DNA of 64,000 nt from Sphingomonas natans (GTDB lineage: Bacteria; Pseudomonadota; Alphaproteobacteria; Sphingomonadales; Sphingomonadaceae). The translations under genes were made by a program, and so were the position numbers. Every line of letters starts with the position of its first letter. Position 1 is the first letter of the stretch. Below, one piece after another: positions 17,822 through 25,732 of this stretch. The notes beneath the pieces are model-generated. The model did no database searches and was not told where the DNA came from. It saw only the letters and a program-made list of their open reading frames with translations. The stretch is taken from assembly GCF_030546695.1 (NCBI RefSeq), contig NZ_JAUOTP010000010.1, positions 124,001 to 188,000 of the forward strand. Reading direction: 5' to 3'.

Positions 17822-18315
17822 GGCTTCGGGCTCGCGGCCCCCTGCTCGCTCCCCGCGGGCGCGCTGGGTTTGTTGATGAACTGGCCGATCAGCGCCATCA
17901 GATCCATCGCGCCCTGCGTATCGGTGATCGTGTCGCCATTCTTGAGCGCGGTCTCCGAGCCGCCCGGCGTCAGCGCGACGAAGGTGCTGCCGAGCAGGCC
18001 TTCGGAGGTGACCGAGGCGCTGCTGTCCGCGGGCAGCTTGATCGCCGGATCCAGCGCGAGCGTGACCGCGACCTGGAAGCTCTGCGGATCCAGCTTCTGC
18101 GCGGCGACGCTGCCGATCTTGAGCCCCGCGACGCGAACATCGGTGCCGACATTCACGCCCGCGGCGTTCGGGAACAGCGCGGTGACCTTGTAGCCATCGG
18201 TATGCTGACCGCCGCCCGTATGATTCCAGGCGAAGAGGACGAAGAAGACGGCGAGGATGACGACGAACAGGCCGACGATCGCTTCACCCGCATTTTCGCG
18301 GAACAGGCCCTTCAT
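17818..18315 (-). CDS. mlaD: MlaD-type outer-membrane lipid asymmetry protein
   Basis: MlaD is the periplasm-facing lipid-binding subunit of the Mla phospholipid transporter. The 165-residue protein has one N-terminal membrane helix (about 11-32, EAIVGLFVVILAVFFVLFAW) and an MCE domain at about 40-116 (GYKVTALFPNAAGVNVGTDVR, GLKIGSV and TSEGLLGSTFVALTPGG). The start overlaps the NDUFA12 stop as ATGA. No mlaE or mlaF gene is nearby. This solitary placement with the complex I factor is usual in alphaproteobacteria. Confidence 0.92.
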   Translation of the reverse strand: MKGLFRENAGEAIVGLFVVILAVFFVLFAWNHTGGGQHTDGYKVTALFPNAAGVNVGTDVRVAGLKIGSVAAQKLDPQSFQVAVTLALDPAIKLPADSSASVTSEGLLGSTFVALTPGGSETALKNGDTITDTQGAMDLMALIGQFINKPSAPAGSEQGAASPKP

Positions 18316-18707
18316 GGGTTGCCCGGGCTCCACGCTTCATAGTCGCCGGTGGCAGCCGCCCGATTGCCGCCGCGCTCCAGCGCGCCGGCCGGGCGATAGG
18401 CGCCGAGCGTGCCGGTCATATTGGGCAGCGATTCCTTTTCCCAGACGCGCGCCGGCGGCAGCGCCTCGGGAACGAGATCGGTCGTGTGATGAAGCCAGCC
18501 ATGCCATTCGGGCGGCACGCGGCTCGCATCGTTCGCGCCCTCGTAGATGACCCAGCGGCGGCTTTTGCCGTCGGTGATCTTCTTGGTTTCGAAATAGGCG
18601 TTGCCGAGCGCATCGGTGCCGACCGAGCGACCATTGCGGCGGCTGTACAGAAGGGTGCCGATCGTGGCGCCCTCCCACCAGGTGAAGATCTTCATCAGCG
18701 CGGACAT
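18312..18707 (-). CDS. NADH:ubiquinone oxidoreductase subunit NDUFA12 homologue
   Basis: The 131-residue protein matches the NDUFA12/B17.2 accessory subunit of respiratory complex I, which alphaproteobacteria share with mitochondria. Motifs are FTWWEGATIGTLLYSRRNG, GNAYFETK, RRWVIYEG and the WHGWLHHTTD core, where the conserved Trp-His patch contacts the complex. It is the first gene of an NDUFA12-mlaD-DUF2155 operon with 4-nt overlaps throughout. The start is 18707; a second in-frame Met at residue 5 is possible. Confidence 0.94.
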   Translation of the reverse strand: MSALMKIFTWWEGATIGTLLYSRRNGRSVGTDALGNAYFETKKITDGKSRRWVIYEGANDASRVPPEWHGWLHHTTDLVPEALPPARVWEKESLPNMTGTLGAYRPAGALERGGNRAAATGDYEAWSPGNP

Positions 18708-18779
18708 GGGCGCCGCGTTAGCCGCTTACCGGGCGCGAGCGCAACCGGGCGCGACACGGTTCGGCGCGGCGATGCGCGA

Positions 18780-19244
18780 TTATTGCCAGCGGACGAGATC
18801 GCCCGCGGCTATTCCCTGCTTGCGGGCCGCCCCGCCGTTCAGTTCCAGCACCGCCGCGACCGGCTCGGCACATTCGATGAGGTCGAGCGAGAGCGGCTGC
18901 GCATTCTCCGCGATCCGGATGATTCGCCCGTCGGGCCCGATGAAGACGAGGTCCAGCGGCAGCCAGGTATTCTTCATCCAGAAGCTGACAGCTCGCGGCG
19001 GGCTCATCGGGAAGATCATGCCGTGATCGGCCGGCATCGTCTTGCGGAACATCAGCCCGATTTCCTGCTGCTCCGACGTTCGCGCGACCTCGACCTGGAA
19101 ACGCAGGGCCTTGCCGTGGCTGGTGATGACCAGCGGCACGGCCTTCAGCGACTGGGCGACATTCGTCGACTGGGCGGAAAGGGATGCGGCCGGTGCTGCC
19201 ACCAGCAGGAGCGCAGCGGCCGCCGCGCGGAAGGGCAGGATCAC
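18780..19244 (-). CDS. DUF192 domain secreted protein, GTG start
   Basis: The 154-residue protein has a signal peptide (ILPFRAAAAALLLVAAPAASLSAQ) and a DUF192 domain from about residue 45: VEVARTSEQQEIGLMFRKTM, HGMIFPMSPPRAVSFWMKNT and PLDLVFIGPDGRI. The domain's role is unknown. It is a widely spread periplasmic or secreted module. The GTG start at 19244 overlaps the TGA of the upstream cold-shock gene (GTGA), so the two are translationally coupled. This coupling is conserved in many sphingomonads as far as I recall. Confidence 0.9.
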   Translation of the reverse strand: MILPFRAAAAALLLVAAPAASLSAQSTNVAQSLKAVPLVITSHGKALRFQVEVARTSEQQEIGLMFRKTMPADHGMIFPMSPPRAVSFWMKNTWLPLDLVFIGPDGRIIRIAENAQPLSLDLIECAEPVAAVLELNGGAARKQGIAAGDLVRWQ

Positions 19245-19849
19245 GCGGCTTCGACCGCGACGGCGAGCGGACCCTTGCGCCCTTCGGCGATGCGCGCACG
19301 CAGCGGCGCATCGGGCTCGAGTTCGGCGAGGCCCGCGCGGCGGACCGTTTCCATATGGACGAAGATGTCCTGCGTCGTGCCGGGGCGGAGGACGAAGCCA
19401 TAGCCCTTGATCTGATTGAACCATTTGACGACGACGGGCTCGAACGGGCCGGCGATCGCGAGCAGCGCAATCGGATCGACGCGATCGGCATTCTTCTTGG
19501 CGATCAGATCGGCATCGGGACCGATCGCGGTCGACAGATCGATCTTGAGGATCCGCCGCGCCTGCAGCCCGCGCTGGCGTTCGACCGCCTCGCAGACGAT
19601 GCGCGCGCCTTCGGGCAACGTCCGGCGATCATGTTCGCGCAGGACGGAGAAATGGATCAGGATATCGCCTTCGCCGTCGTCGCCGATCATGAAGCCGAAA
19701 CCGCGCGTTCCATCGAACCATTTGACGGAACCGCTGACGCAAACCGCCGCCGGCTCCGGCGCCGTAAAGGTCGGCCGAGCCTCGTCCAGTTCCTCTCCTG
19801 TCGCGAGTACGCGCCCCGCCTCGTCGTCGCTCATTGGAATTTCAAGCAT
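19241..19849 (-). CDS. Double cold-shock domain protein
   Basis: The 202-residue cytoplasmic nucleic-acid binding protein has two cold-shock domains. The first is at about 38-100 (SGSVKWFDGTRGFGFM and DILIHFSVL, with RNP1- and RNP2-like motifs). The second is at about 136-200 (VVVKWFNQIKGYGFVLR and DIFVHMETV). The fused double form is typical of alphaproteobacteria. It probably binds single-stranded RNA or DNA and tunes translation. The N-terminal 35 residues are acidic. The start at 19849 is adjacent to AAGGA; a second Met lies at 19834. Confidence 0.9.
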   Translation of the reverse strand: MLEIPMSDDEAGRVLATGEELDEARPTFTAPEPAAVCVSGSVKWFDGTRGFGFMIGDDGEGDILIHFSVLREHDRRTLPEGARIVCEAVERQRGLQARRILKIDLSTAIGPDADLIAKKNADRVDPIALLAIAGPFEPVVVKWFNQIKGYGFVLRPGTTQDIFVHMETVRRAGLAELEPDAPLRARIAEGRKGPLAVAVEAA

Positions 19850-19943
19850 TCCTTAGTCGGCCAGAAGATGGCCTACAAAGTGTTAGCTTAGCACTCGGCC
19901 CGAAAAAGGAAAGTCTCTCGCCTAAAAAGCCCGAAAACGGCGA

Positions 19944-20504
19944 TCAGGGCCACTCGACTGGAAGCTCGTCGGGCGCGCTGGAGACGATGCGCCGGGCCAG
20001 CGCCGGATCGTGACCGGCACGCACCAGCGTCGCGATGGCGCGCTCGCGACCGGGGCGATCGGGCGGAACGGAAGCGAAAGGCCCTAGGCGCCGGCGTCGC
20101 GCCAGCGCCAGTGCCGCCTCCAGCGCGCCTTCCCGCGCGGTCGCGAGCGCCTCATCGCCGTCTTCCGCCTCGATTCCCGCCGCGCGAAACGCGAGGCCGA
20201 TCCGGCGCGCACCATAGCCCCGCCGCTCCAGCGCCGCGCCGCGCTGCACGGCGAATGCGCGATCATCGACATAGCCGAGCGTCGAAATCCGCTCGACGAG
20301 CCCCTCGATATCGGCCGCGACGGGCCCCTGCCACTCGGCTTCGCGGAGCTTGCGAAGCAGATAATCCCGCAGTTTTGCGCGCGTGGTCGCATATTTGCCG
20401 ACATAGCGGAGCGCGAGTGATTCCAGCCGCCCCGCGTCCATCGTGCGGGGGCCACGCCCCTCTTTGTGTGTCGCCGACTGTCTCACCCGCCACGTTTGTG
20501 CCAC
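19944..20504 (-). CDS. recX: RecX family regulatory protein
   Basis: RecX binds RecA filaments and limits recombination. The 186-residue protein has the helical repeats of the family: ALRYVGKYATTRAKLRDYLLRKLRE near the N-terminus, STLGYVDDRAFAVQRGAALERRGYG in the middle and LARRIVSS late. The start is uncertain: 20504 gives a 21-residue leader, while an in-frame ATG at 20441 (MDAGRLESLAL) begins just before the conserved part. recA is not in the window. It is divergent from the fatty-acyl-AMP ligase. Confidence 0.85.
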   Translation of the reverse strand: MAQTWRVRQSATHKEGRGPRTMDAGRLESLALRYVGKYATTRAKLRDYLLRKLREAEWQGPVAADIEGLVERISTLGYVDDRAFAVQRGAALERRGYGARRIGLAFRAAGIEAEDGDEALATAREGALEAALALARRRRLGPFASVPPDRPGRERAIATLVRAGHDPALARRIVSSAPDELPVEWP

Positions 20505-20620
20505 AAGGCGGTCGAAATTAGAACGCGCCGCCGCTTATAGGTTAAAGTTTGGTGATACCGGGCTCCATGGCCCGGCGCGATTTTGGAGCTGCCACAAAAG
20601 TGAGTTCGGGCGAGACCTTA

Positions 20621-22372
20621 ATGCGAGCCGACGGGGTACAAGACGCCGCGATTCTCCGCAGCACCCCCAGCGATGATGGCCCTCCGCGTCGCTATGCCGA
20701 TTTCCCGACATTGGGCGCCGCGCTCGATTATGCGGCCGAAGGCGCGCGCGGACTGAACTTTCACGATCCGCGCGGCACTCTGGTGCGCGCTTATCCCTTT
20801 GCCGAGCTGCGCGCCGACGCGATCGCGAGCGCGTACGGATTGATCGCGGCGGGCATCAAGCCCGGCGATCGCATTGCCCTGCTCGCCGAGACGGGCACCG
20901 AGTTCGCAGCCGCCTTCTTCGGCGCCATCTACGCCGGTGCCTGGCCGGTGCCGCTGCCGTTGCCCACCTCGTTCGGCGGGCGTGAAGCCTATATCGATCA
21001 GCTCGCCGTCCAGCTGGCGAGCTCCGATCCGGTGCTGCTGCTCTATCCGGGCGAGCTCGAGACGATGGCCGAGGCCGCCGCCGCAGCGAAGGCGGTGCCT
21101 GCGCGCTCCTACGCGGCGCAGGCCGCCCTCCCCGCACCCGCGATCGCCTTGCCCGAGGCCTCGGGCGACGACATCGCCTATCTTCAATATTCGAGCGGAT
21201 CGACGCGCTTCCCGCATGGCGTCGCGATCACGCACACTGCGCTCATGTCCAACCTCGCCGCGCATTCGATCGGCATGGAAGTGCGCGACGGCGATCGCTG
21301 CGTCTCGTGGCTGCCCTGGTATCACGACATGGGGCTCGTCGGCTGCCTGCTCTCGCCCGTCGCCAACCAGGTCTCGGCCGATTATCTGAAGACCGAGGAT
21401 TTCGCGCGCCGCCCGCTCGCCTGGCTCGATCTGATCAGCCGCAATCCAGGCACGACGCTCTCTTATTCGCCGACCTTCGGCTACGACATCTGCGCGCGGC
21501 GCATGTCGAGCCAGATGAAGGGATCGGGCCGCTTCGATCTGTCGCGCTGGCGGCTCGCGGGCAACGGCGCCGACATGATCCGGCCCGACGTGATGCAGGC
21601 GTTCGTCGATGCCTTCGTCGAGGCCGGCTTCGACGCCAAGGCCTTCACCCCTTCCTACGGACTCGCCGAGGCGACGCTTGCCGTCTCGATCATGCCGCCG
21701 GGCGAGGGCATCGTGATCGAACTGGTCGAGGAGACCGAGTTGTCGGGCAGCGACGAGGGGCTCGATCGCCCGCGCCGCTACCGATCCATCGTCAATTGCG
21801 GCAAGCCCGCGCGCGAAATGGAGATCCAGATCCGCGACGAGGATGGCGGCACCCTGCCCGAGCGCGCGATCGGCAAGGTCTGGTGCCGCGGCCCATCGGT
21901 GATGGTCGGCTATTTCCGCGATCAGGAGGCGACCGATGCCTGTCTCGTCGATGGTTGGCTCGACACGGGCGACATGGGCTATCTGAGCGACGGCTACATC
22001 TACATTGTCGGCCGCGCCAAGGACATGATCATCATCAACGGCAAGAATCACTGGCCGCAGGATATCGAGTGGGCGGTCGAGCAATTGCCCGGCTTCAAGG
22101 CGGGCGACATCGCCGCGTTCGCGATCACGACCCCGGGCGGCGAGGAAACCCCCGCCGTGCTGGTACAGTGCCGGACGAGCGATCCCGAGGAACGCTCGCG
22201 CCTGCGCGACGAGATCCGCGAGCGCGTCCGCGCGATCACCGGGATGAATTGCGTCGTCGAGCTCGTGCCCCCGAAAACGCTACCGCGCACCTCTTCGGGC
22301 AAGCTCAGCCGCGCGAAAGCGCGCAACCTGTATCTGTCGGGCGAGATCCAGCCTTACGATCTGGCGGCCTGA
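20621..22372 (+). CDS. Fatty-acyl-AMP ligase / acyl-activating enzyme
   Basis: This is a 583-residue ANL-superfamily enzyme that adenylates a fatty acid, most like the FAAL group that hands acyl groups to an acyl carrier protein. The motifs are QYSSGSTRFPHGVAITH (P-loop), WLPWYHDMGLVG, PSYGLAEATL, DTGDMGYL and GRAKDMIIINGKNHWPQD, and the C-terminal lysine region is LPRTSSGKLSRAKA. In related bacteria such ligases feed sphingolipid or lipid synthesis, but no ACP or serine palmitoyltransferase gene is in this window. A start at 20549 is possible, but the 20621 ATG begins nearer to the family N-terminus. Confidence 0.88.
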   Translation: MRADGVQDAAILRSTPSDDGPPRRYADFPTLGAALDYAAEGARGLNFHDPRGTLVRAYPFAELRADAIASAYGLIAAGIKPGDRIALLAETGTEFAAAFFGAIYAGAWPVPLPLPTSFGGREAYIDQLAVQLASSDPVLLLYPGELETMAEAAAAAKAVPARSYAAQAALPAPAIALPEASGDDIAYLQYSSGSTRFPHGVAITHTALMSNLAAHSIGMEVRDGDRCVSWLPWYHDMGLVGCLLSPVANQVSADYLKTEDFARRPLAWLDLISRNPGTTLSYSPTFGYDICARRMSSQMKGSGRFDLSRWRLAGNGADMIRPDVMQAFVDAFVEAGFDAKAFTPSYGLAEATLAVSIMPPGEGIVIELVEETELSGSDEGLDRPRRYRSIVNCGKPAREMEIQIRDEDGGTLPERAIGKVWCRGPSVMVGYFRDQEATDACLVDGWLDTGDMGYLSDGYIYIVGRAKDMIIINGKNHWPQDIEWAVEQLPGFKAGDIAAFAITTPGGEETPAVLVQCRTSDPEERSRLRDEIRERVRAITGMNCVVELVPPKTLPRTSSGKLSRAKARNLYLSGEIQPYDLAA

Positions 22373-22752
22373 CCGCCGCCCCGCAGGCCGGGATCATAGG
22401 CCAGCAGCCAGGTTTCCGCCGCGCTGTGCGAGCAGAAGAAGACAACCCGATCCGCCGGCGCCACGTCGCGCCCGCGCGCTTTAAAGAGGTTGTTGCGGAC
22501 GACGATCGCAACGCGATCGCCGGGCTCGTATAGCCGCTCGGCATGGGCGTTGATCCGCGCCTGAACTGGCGGGAGCTGCAGTTCGGCCGCGACCGCATCG
22601 ATCAGGACGCGGATCGGCCGCCGCGCAGCGCGCTGGGCGGCAACGAGCGTCCCGAGCTTCGCGTAATAAGCCTCCACCTCGGCAATCGACCAGTGGCCGA
22701 TGCCGGTCGCGCGGAGGATGCCAAGATCATCGATGTCGACGTCGAGCATCAT
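22354..22752 (-). CDS. Hypothetical protein, STAS/SpoIIAA-like
   Basis: I cannot assign a function. The 132-residue protein starts MMLDVDIDDLGILRATGIG and has an alpha/beta pattern with YYAKLGTLVAAQRAA and RPIRVLIDAVAAELQL. It resembles the SpoIIAA-like (STAS) proteins of sphingomonads, some of which respond to cell envelope or stress signals. Its 3' end overlaps the 3' end of the acyl-AMP ligase by 19 bp, convergent. The start at 22752 is favoured by AGGG upstream; an ATG at 22839 lacks a ribosome site. Confidence 0.65.
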   Translation of the reverse strand: MMLDVDIDDLGILRATGIGHWSIAEVEAYYAKLGTLVAAQRAARRPIRVLIDAVAAELQLPPVQARINAHAERLYEPGDRVAIVVRNNLFKARGRDVAPADRVVFFCSHSAAETWLLAYDPGLRGGGQAARS

Positions 22753-22902
22753 ACCGCCCTGTCCGGCCCGCGCCGGCGCGATCGTGACTGTCTCATCTGC
22801 TCCAACGGCCCTCGGGTTCGTCAATCTGCTTACCATCATCGCATGCTGCCGCCGAGCGGGGAGATAGAAACAAGCCGTTTCCGATCCGATAATGCGGCTA
22901 TT

Positions 22903-22916
22903 GTGTCGCGCGACAC
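22903..22916. promoter_or_regulatory. Perfect 14-bp palindrome, possible operator
   Basis: GTGTCGCGCGACAC lies 150 bp upstream of the STAS-like gene and 200 bp upstream of the M20 peptidase. It may be an operator for either, or chance in GC-rich DNA. The rest of the 22753-23052 gap shows no gene. Confidence 0.3.
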
Positions 22917-23052
22917 GCTATTGCTTGCGCGTTATTCGCAGTAATCCGGGATCGCACGAAGCCAAGGCGAACGGGCCTGGCGTAGACGCGGCGCGCGACA
23001 TCCTAGCATCCGATGATGTGCGCGGATCGACCGCCCGTCGCGGGACGCGCGT

Positions 23053-23080
23053 TTGACAGCGGCTCGGAGCTCCCCATACG
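23053..23080 (+). promoter_or_regulatory. Sigma-70 type promoter of the M20 peptidase
   Basis: TTGACA (23053-23058) and CATACG (23075-23080) are 16 bp apart, 37 bp before the ATG at 23117. The -35 is perfect and the -10 weak but typical for high-GC alphaproteobacteria. Confidence 0.6.
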
Positions 23081-23116
23081 TGACGGCGACTTTCGATCGG
23101 GAATGGGGAAGCACAG

Positions 23117-24535
23117 ATGAAACGGCACGTCCTGGCAGCAATCGGCACGCTCGCGGTCGCCGGCCCCGCGCTTGCCCAAGCCCCCGCCCCGGCGGCCACA
23201 CCCGGCCAGACCGCGTTCCGCACACTCTACAAGGAGTTCGTCGAGACCGACACGTCGGTCTCGACCGGCAGCTGCACCGCGCTCGCAGGCAAGATCGCCG
23301 GGCATCTGAAGGCAGCGGGCTTCGCCGATGCGCAGATCACCCTCTTCACCGATCCGCAATTTCCGCTCGACGGCGGGCTCGTCGCGGTGCTGCCGGGCAG
23401 CGACCCGAAGGCCAAGCCGATGCTGCTGCTCGGCCATCTCGACGTGGTCAATGCCAAGCGCGAGGATTGGACGCGCGATCCATACGCCTTCATCGAGGAA
23501 AATGGCTATTTCTATGGCCGCGGCACCTCCGACATGAAGGTGATCGACGCGATCTGGGTCGATACGCTGATGCGTTTCAGGACGGAGGGCTACAAGCCGA
23601 AGCGCTCGATCAAGCTCGCGTTGACCTGTGGCGAGGAATCGGGCGCGCGGCTGAACGGCGCCGAGTGGCTCTCCAAGAACAAGGCCGATCTGATCGCCGC
23701 CGAGTTCGCGATCAACGAGGGCGGCGGCGGCGACACGGACGGCAAGGGCAAGCTCGTCACCCAATCGATGCAGGTCGGCGAGAAATCGAACCGGAGCTAC
23801 GAACTGACCGCCACCAATCCGGGCGGGCACAGCTCGATCCCGATCGACGACAATGCGATCTACGAATTGTCCGACGCGCTGGAGAAGGTCCGCGCGCTGA
23901 AATTCCCGATCCGCTTCAACGCGACGACCAAGGCCTTCTTCGCAAAAGCGGGCGCGGCGCGCGGCGACGATCTCGGCAAGGCGATGATCCGGCTCTCGGC
24001 CGATCCGTCCGACAAGGCGGCCGAGGCGACGGTCATTGCCGATCGCACCTTCAATTCGATGCTGCGCACGACCTGCGTCGCGACGATGCTCACCGGCGGC
24101 CATGCGGTGAACGCGCTGCCGCAGCGCGCGACCGCGACGATCAACTGCCGGATCGCGCCCGGCGAGGATGGCGACACGACCAAGGCGGCGCTGGAGAAGG
24201 CGATCGCCGATCCGAAGATCGCGGTGACGATGGTCGGCCGTCTCCGCCCCGTCGCGGTCACCCCGCCTTTGACCCCGCAGATCATGGGCCCGGCCGAAAA
24301 GCTCGTCGCGCGCTATTTCCCGGGCGTGCCGCTGATTCCGACCATGTCGACCGGCGCGACCGACGCGACCTATCTGGCCCCCGTCGGCATCCCGACCTAC
24401 GGTGTGCCCGGCCCGTGGGGCGACCCCGACGGCAACGGCGCGCACGGCCTGAACGAGCGCCACGCGGTCAAGTCCGCTTATGTCGCGCGCGACTTCCTCT
24501 ATGATCTGGTCAAGGCCTACGCCGACGGGCGGTAG
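23117..24535 (+). CDS. Secreted M20 family metallopeptidase
   Basis: The 472-residue protein has a signal peptide (MKRHVLAAIGTLAVAGPALAQA) and is probably periplasmic. It is a zinc exopeptidase or amidohydrolase of the M20 family. Metal ligands lie in LLGHLDVV (about residue 107), GRGTSDMK, and CGEESGAR (catalytic Glu about 173). The dimerisation lid has NPGGHSSIPIDDNAI. A late GAHGLNERHAV holds another ligand histidine. The likely substrate is peptides or an acylated amino acid. It has its own promoter and no operon partner. Confidence 0.92.
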   Translation: MKRHVLAAIGTLAVAGPALAQAPAPAATPGQTAFRTLYKEFVETDTSVSTGSCTALAGKIAGHLKAAGFADAQITLFTDPQFPLDGGLVAVLPGSDPKAKPMLLLGHLDVVNAKREDWTRDPYAFIEENGYFYGRGTSDMKVIDAIWVDTLMRFRTEGYKPKRSIKLALTCGEESGARLNGAEWLSKNKADLIAAEFAINEGGGGDTDGKGKLVTQSMQVGEKSNRSYELTATNPGGHSSIPIDDNAIYELSDALEKVRALKFPIRFNATTKAFFAKAGAARGDDLGKAMIRLSADPSDKAAEATVIADRTFNSMLRTTCVATMLTGGHAVNALPQRATATINCRIAPGEDGDTTKAALEKAIADPKIAVTMVGRLRPVAVTPPLTPQIMGPAEKLVARYFPGVPLIPTMSTGATDATYLAPVGIPTYGVPGPWGDPDGNGAHGLNERHAVKSAYVARDFLYDLVKAYADGR

Positions 24536-24613
24536 GCGCCGACAAGCGGTTCGTCCGCGCCTCCCCGACGGAGCGTAGCTGAACCGCCGCGCGGCTCAGG
24601 CCATGCCAGGAGC

Positions 24614-24964
24614 ATGACCGTCCTGCTGCGCGAGGTGGTGCGCCCACGCGGGCGCTCCGCCGAGGCTGACCGACCCGCAAACGGCAATCACAGCCCTATC
24701 GGGACGTGGGCCGAAGGAGCGACGTGGCAGGAACGGTCCGACCGCCTGATGTCCACTCACCTCGCCGCCCTTCGCGATGCGTCAAGGCGTGCCGGCAAAC
24801 CCGAGGCTTGGATCTACAGGGCCCCCGGGGCCCCGACAGCGGCGCAGCCGCAGCGCACGGCCGTCCTTAACGCCTGCCTGATCGAGGACGAAGCACGTCC
24901 CATTAGACCAAAGTCGAAGCGTTTCGAGATTTCGCCGATTGACCATGTCCGATTATGGCAATAA
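24614..24964 (+). CDS. Doubtful small open frame
   Basis: The 116-codon frame starts MTVLLREVVRPRGRS, has no recognisable domain, and is rich in Arg, Pro and Ala. The TAA stop lies inside a hairpin (24949-24968). It lies in a 650-bp gap between the peptidase and the receiver gene whose right half is AT-richer than its surroundings. It may be a decayed gene or not coding at all. I report it only so that the gap is not read as annotated empty. Confidence 0.25.
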   Translation: MTVLLREVVRPRGRSAEADRPANGNHSPIGTWAEGATWQERSDRLMSTHLAALRDASRRAGKPEAWIYRAPGAPTAAQPQRTAVLNACLIEDEARPIRPKSKRFEISPIDHVRLWQ

Positions 24965-25117
24965 TCGGCCACTTCTTCGCAAGAAGATAGACTATAGATC
25001 CGTCGAGTTCTGGCACCTAAGGCAATGTTTTGCATCTATCGGACGATCTATCGTGGTGAATAGATGATAGAAATGGATCTGCAGCGGAACCAAAGATGGA
25101 TATGGCGCGCTCTATAG
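24949..25117 (+). promoter_or_regulatory. AT-rich repeat region upstream of the receiver gene
   Basis: CCGATTAT-GGCA-ATAATCGG (24949-24968) is a perfect 8-bp hairpin without a T-run. Two direct copies of ATCTATCG (25034 and 25046, 12 bp apart) are followed by its mirror ATAGAT (25060-25065). CTATAG also occurs at 24992 and 25112. A repeated (A)TCTAT half-site is consistent with a regulator-binding array in front of the receiver gene at 25188. Confidence 0.4.
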
Positions 25118-25187
25118 TGTCGCTTGCTGACGGGTTCTTGCTACAGATTTAGTGTCGCCATTAAGCTGGCCATCGAGGATATGCGAC

Positions 25188-25631
25188 ATGCAGCAGACAC
25201 AGGCCAGTGCCGAGCCCTGCCCGGTCGAAAGCGCCCCGTCCGCCGCCGGCCGGCACTTTCAGGGCAAGGTGCTGCTCGTCGACGACCAGGAGGTCGTCCG
25301 CAAAGTCACGGCCGAGATGTTGAGCGACATCGGCCTTGATGTCGTGGAGGCATCGTCCGCCGAGGCGGCCCTGCTTCTGATGGAAGATGGTATCCGTCCG
25401 GACCTGGTCGTCACCGACCACTATATGCCGGGCATGTCCGGCGCGGATCTCGTTCGGACACTCCGATCAAGAAGCAGTGTTCTGCCGGTTCTGATCATGT
25501 CCGGCTGTCCGGATGCGGACTTCGGACTGCCCGGAATTCCTACCCTAACGAAGCCGTTCCGCAGTGCGGAACTGACGTCGAGGGTCTGCGCGCTGATGCC
25601 TCCAGTTTCGCCATCGTCCGGGATCTGTTGA
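25188..25631 (+). CDS. Stand-alone response regulator receiver protein
   Basis: The 147-residue protein is a single CheY-like receiver domain. The acidic pair is D32-D33 (LLVDDQE), the phospho-accepting aspartate is D77 (VVTDHYMPG), the switch serine is S105 (IMSG) and the invariant lysine is K122 (TKP). A 20-residue lead and a C-terminal PPVSPSSGIC tail extend it. No output domain follows and no histidine kinase is adjacent, so it probably acts as a phosphorelay intermediate or by protein contact. GAGGA 8 nt upstream fixes the start. The surrounding DNA is less GC-rich than the neighbouring genes. Confidence 0.88.
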   Translation: MQQTQASAEPCPVESAPSAAGRHFQGKVLLVDDQEVVRKVTAEMLSDIGLDVVEASSAEAALLLMEDGIRPDLVVTDHYMPGMSGADLVRTLRSRSSVLPVLIMSGCPDADFGLPGIPTLTKPFRSAELTSRVCALMPPVSPSSGIC

Positions 25632-25732
25632 GACAGCGGGCTTCTGCCCTGCTTGGCCCGGCCTTCGCGATCAAAACTCGCCCGGCGATTCGATAAACGC
25701 AGCCGCCTGGCTAAGCTAGGGTCGCCGCCGCC

